From an uncultured Oscillospiraceae bacterium (GTDB taxonomy: Bacteria > Bacillota > Clostridia > Oscillospirales > Acutalibacteraceae): 34,416 nt of DNA. The position numbers were made by a program, and so were the translations under genes. Positions 32,549-34,416 of the stretch are shown one piece after another. Positions within the stretch are counted from its first letter, which is position 1; the number at the start of each line of letters is the position of its first letter. The stretch lies in NCBI GenBank assembly GCA_949295415.1, contig CASFLA010000067.1:1-34416 (forward strand). Direction: 5' to 3'. The notes under the pieces were generated by a model that saw only the letters and a program-made list of their open reading frames with translations, did not search any database and was not told where the DNA came from.

Positions 32549-33661
32549 TTAAATGTTTAAAACACATTCTGCAATTCGGCGGTCGGCATCATTTACAGCC
32601 GATTCCTTTGCTTTTTTCGCCATTTCTCTGATAACCTTTTTATCAGCGAAAAGCTCGCCTAAAATATTCAATAATGCACCACCGCTTAAATCTTTTTCCT
32701 CGATTAAATCGGCAGCACCGATATTTTTAAGCGTTAAAGCATTATAATACTGATGATTTTCAGCAACATAGGGCGACGGAATAAGAATAGACGCCTTTCC
32801 GCAAACCTGTAATTCGTTTATAGTCATTGCCCCTGCGCGACCGATAACGATATCAGCAGCAGCAAGCATAACATCCATATTATCAATATACTCAAAAACC
32901 TGATTTTTAGGGTCAAGCGAATTATGACCAATCTCGCCAAGTCTTTTTAAGAAAGCTTCATAACCGAACTTGCCTGTTGAATGCAGAATATAGTATTTAT
33001 TATTATCCATATTCCACTTAATAACCTCGAGCATAGCCTCATTTAGCGCTCTTGCTCCAAGGCTACCGCCAAAGGACAGAACAACATTAGCATTCATAGG
33101 AATACCAAGTTTTTTTCTTGCCTCAGTTTTAGTTAATGAGGTCAACGCACTTCTAATGGGATTTCCGGTTATAACGGGGGGGTTTTTACAGTTTAATCTG
33201 TTTGCCGCATCCTCGTTAACAACCATTACCTTATCAACAACCGATGCCAGCATTTTTATTGTTACACCGGGGAAAGAATTGGCCTCATGAACGGCTGTTT
33301 TTATACCTAATTTTGCCGCTTCTCTTAATACCGGACCGCAAACATATCCGCCCGTTCCGATAACATAATCGGGTGCCAATTGTTTAAGCAGCTTCCTTGA
33401 TGCAATTGATGAAGTGAAAACCTTGCATACTGCACTGATGTTTTTAAAAATATTTTTAACCGACAACGAGCGCTGAAAGCCTGCAACATCAATTGTATAA
33501 AAATCATAGCCGCTATTGGGAACAAGGCGGCTCTCAAGACCCTTCTTGGTGCCAATAAAGCTTATTCTGCAATCGGGATATATTCTTTTAAAATACCCTG
33601 CAACTGCTATTGCGGGGTTTATATGGCCGGCAGTTCCGCCGCCTGCAAAAACTATATGCAT
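32549..33661 (-). CDS. murG: UDP-GlcNAc:lipid I N-acetylglucosaminyltransferase MurG
   Basis: Peripheral membrane glycosyltransferase (GT28) that converts lipid I to lipid II. The 370 residues include the N-terminal loop FAGGGTAGHINPAIAV, IGTGGYVCGPVLREA, HEANSFPGVTIKMLA, and in the C-terminal domain LSFGGSLGARALNEAM and GRAGAMTINELQVCGKASIL. HEAN replaces the more usual HEQN, a mild variation. GAGGTG precedes the ATG. It follows ftsW by 11 nt and feeds its product to that flippase/polymerase partner. Confidence 0.96.
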   Translation of the reverse strand: MHIVFAGGGTAGHINPAIAVAGYFKRIYPDCRISFIGTKKGLESRLVPNSGYDFYTIDVAGFQRSLSVKNIFKNISAVCKVFTSSIASRKLLKQLAPDYVIGTGGYVCGPVLREAAKLGIKTAVHEANSFPGVTIKMLASVVDKVMVVNEDAANRLNCKNPPVITGNPIRSALTSLTKTEARKKLGIPMNANVVLSFGGSLGARALNEAMLEVIKWNMDNNKYYILHSTGKFGYEAFLKRLGEIGHNSLDPKNQVFEYIDNMDVMLAAADIVIGRAGAMTINELQVCGKASILIPSPYVAENHQYYNALTLKNIGAADLIEEKDLSGGALLNILGELFADKKVIREMAKKAKESAVNDADRRIAECVLNI

Positions 33662-33672
33662 CTATTTACACC

Positions 33673-34416
33673 TCAAAGCGTTTCCTTTTTATTACTCATT
33701 CTCGAGATTGACAATATGACTCCCATTTCAAGCAGTAATATTACGAGGGATGTTCCGCCATAGCTGAAGAACGGAAGGCTAATACCGGTATTAGGTATTG
33801 TATTGGTCACAACTAAAACATTAAGGGCCATTTGAAGTCCTACCTGGAAGGTAAGTCCGAGTGCCAAAAGCGAGCCGAATTTATCGGGCGCTCTCATAGC
33901 AATCACAAAGCCTCTCCACATCAAAAAGCAGAAAAGAAGAATTATAATAAGTGCGCCAATAAGGCCCAATTCCTCACAAACTATTGAAAAAATAAAATCA
34001 TTATGCGGTTCGGGAACCCAAAGATATTTTTGTCTTGACTGACCGAGGCCTTTGCCCCAAAGTCCGCCGGTTCCAACCGCTAAAAGCGACTGAATAGTCT
34101 GGTATCCCTCACCTCTTGGTGCTGCCCAGGGGTCAAGCCAGAAGGTTATTCTATCCTCTGCATATTTTATAACACCGCTAAGCAAAGCGATAGCACCGCC
34201 TGCGCCAATTATTCCGATAATTGAAAGATGGCTTAATTTTGTTCCACCAACAAACATCATAACAATTCCGATTGTAAAAATGAGAATTGTTGCAGAAAGA
34301 TGCGGCTCTAAAACAACAAGCATGCAAATTACGCCGATAAGCGATAAAAGGAATAAAAAGCCGAATTTAAAGCTTTTCATAAGCTTCTGATTTGCGGCAA
34401 TTAAATGAGCAATCAG
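33673..34416 (-). CDS. ftsW: FtsW/SpoVE septal peptidoglycan glycosyltransferase, C-terminal part (cut by window edge)
   Basis: SEDS-family polymerase working with the class B PBP at the septum. The frame is open to the window edge: 12 further codons precede the internal Met at 34380 without a stop or ribosome binding site, so the true start is outside. About 247 C-terminal residues are visible, with LVVLEPHLSATILI, the extracellular-loop region ITFWLDPWAAPRGEGYQ, VPEPHNDFIFSIVCEELG and the C-terminal ISLPFFSYGGTSL. Position before murG is standard for ftsW or, in spore formers, spoVE; the two are close homologues and I cannot separate them here. Confidence 0.9.
   Translation of the reverse strand: MIAHLIAANQKLMKSFKFGFLFLLSLIGVICMLVVLEPHLSATILIFTIGIVMMFVGGTKLSHLSIIGIIGAGGAIALLSGVIKYAEDRITFWLDPWAAPRGEGYQTIQSLLAVGTGGLWGKGLGQSRQKYLWVPEPHNDFIFSIVCEELGLIGALIIILLFCFLMWRGFVIAMRAPDKFGSLLALGLTFQVGLQMALNVLVVTNTIPNTGISLPFFSYGGTSLVILLLEMGVILSISRMSNKKETL

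Noticed and set aside
1..34416. CRISPR arrays, tRNA or rRNA genes, insertion sequences, prophage or toxin-antitoxin modules
   Set aside because: I saw no regularly spaced repeats, cloverleaf or CCA-ended structures, transposase or integrase proteins, or terminal inverted repeats anywhere in the window.

Overview
The window reads as a contiguous chromosomal segment of an endospore-forming member of the Clostridia, possibly an Oscillospiraceae/Ruminococcaceae-type organism (inference). Evidence: AT-leaning DNA, strong GGAGG-type ribosome binding sites, several TTG/GTG starts, L27 with a cleavable N-terminus next to Prp protease, spore genes (spoIIP, gpr, ypeB, a SpoIID-domain protein) and a division/wall cluster. 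I found no tRNA or rRNA genes, insertion sequences, prophage genes or CRISPR arrays. No gene-free stretch exceeds about 210 bases.

Layout. 1-1963 (minus): tsaE-tsaB-rpiB-upp, with upp cut by the left edge. 2107-3261 (plus): a RodA/FtsW-family glycosyltransferase. 3424-5722 (minus): gpr-spoIIP-small membrane protein, divergent from rpsT (5931-6194, plus); this resembles the Bacillus gpr/spoIIP/rpsT neighbourhood. 6272-6952 (minus): an unknown four-helix membrane protein. 7065-11318 (plus): trmL, then the glycolytic run pgk-tpiA-gpmI. 11355-13101 (minus): a lipid kinase and a PlsC-type acyltransferase. 13223-14124 (plus): a TIGR01212-type radical SAM gene broken by one missing base. 14159-15523 (minus): RsmF/NOL1-type rRNA methyltransferase. 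15587-15691 (plus): a 34-residue Asn-rich ORF. 15737-19296 (minus): rplU-prp-rpmA, an internal terminator, then obg-mrnC-yitT. 19426-20757 (minus): ypeB. 20922-29149 (plus): a six-gene run of cysteine desulfurase, thiI, cinA, class B sortase, a 952-residue mosaic protein and a COG2426 membrane protein. 29210-34416 (minus): ftsW (cut by the right edge)-murG-murA-ftsQ-ftsZ.

How the genes work together. Most are housekeeping: wall precursor synthesis and division, lower glycolysis, ribosomal proteins with their processing protease, tRNA modification (TsaB/TsaE, TrmL, desulfurase/ThiI), and phospholipid metabolism. A sporulation/germination layer (SpoIIP, GPR, YpeB) is interspersed.

The most unusual object is the 952-residue protein at 25794-28652. 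I read it as a degenerate CinA-type MoCF domain (cytosolic), an acidic linker, one membrane helix, a sortase-B-like domain that has lost its His, Cys and Arg, a Ser/Thr-rich linker, and a SpoIID/LytB domain whose conserved Glu is present. Its N-terminal and middle domains look like copies of the two genes directly upstream (cinA and the intact sortase). Other points of interest are a 10-bp hairpin that encloses the murA ribosome binding site and start, the radical SAM frameshift inside its Cys motif, face-to-face promoters at trmL, and an inverted repeat over the pgk promoter.
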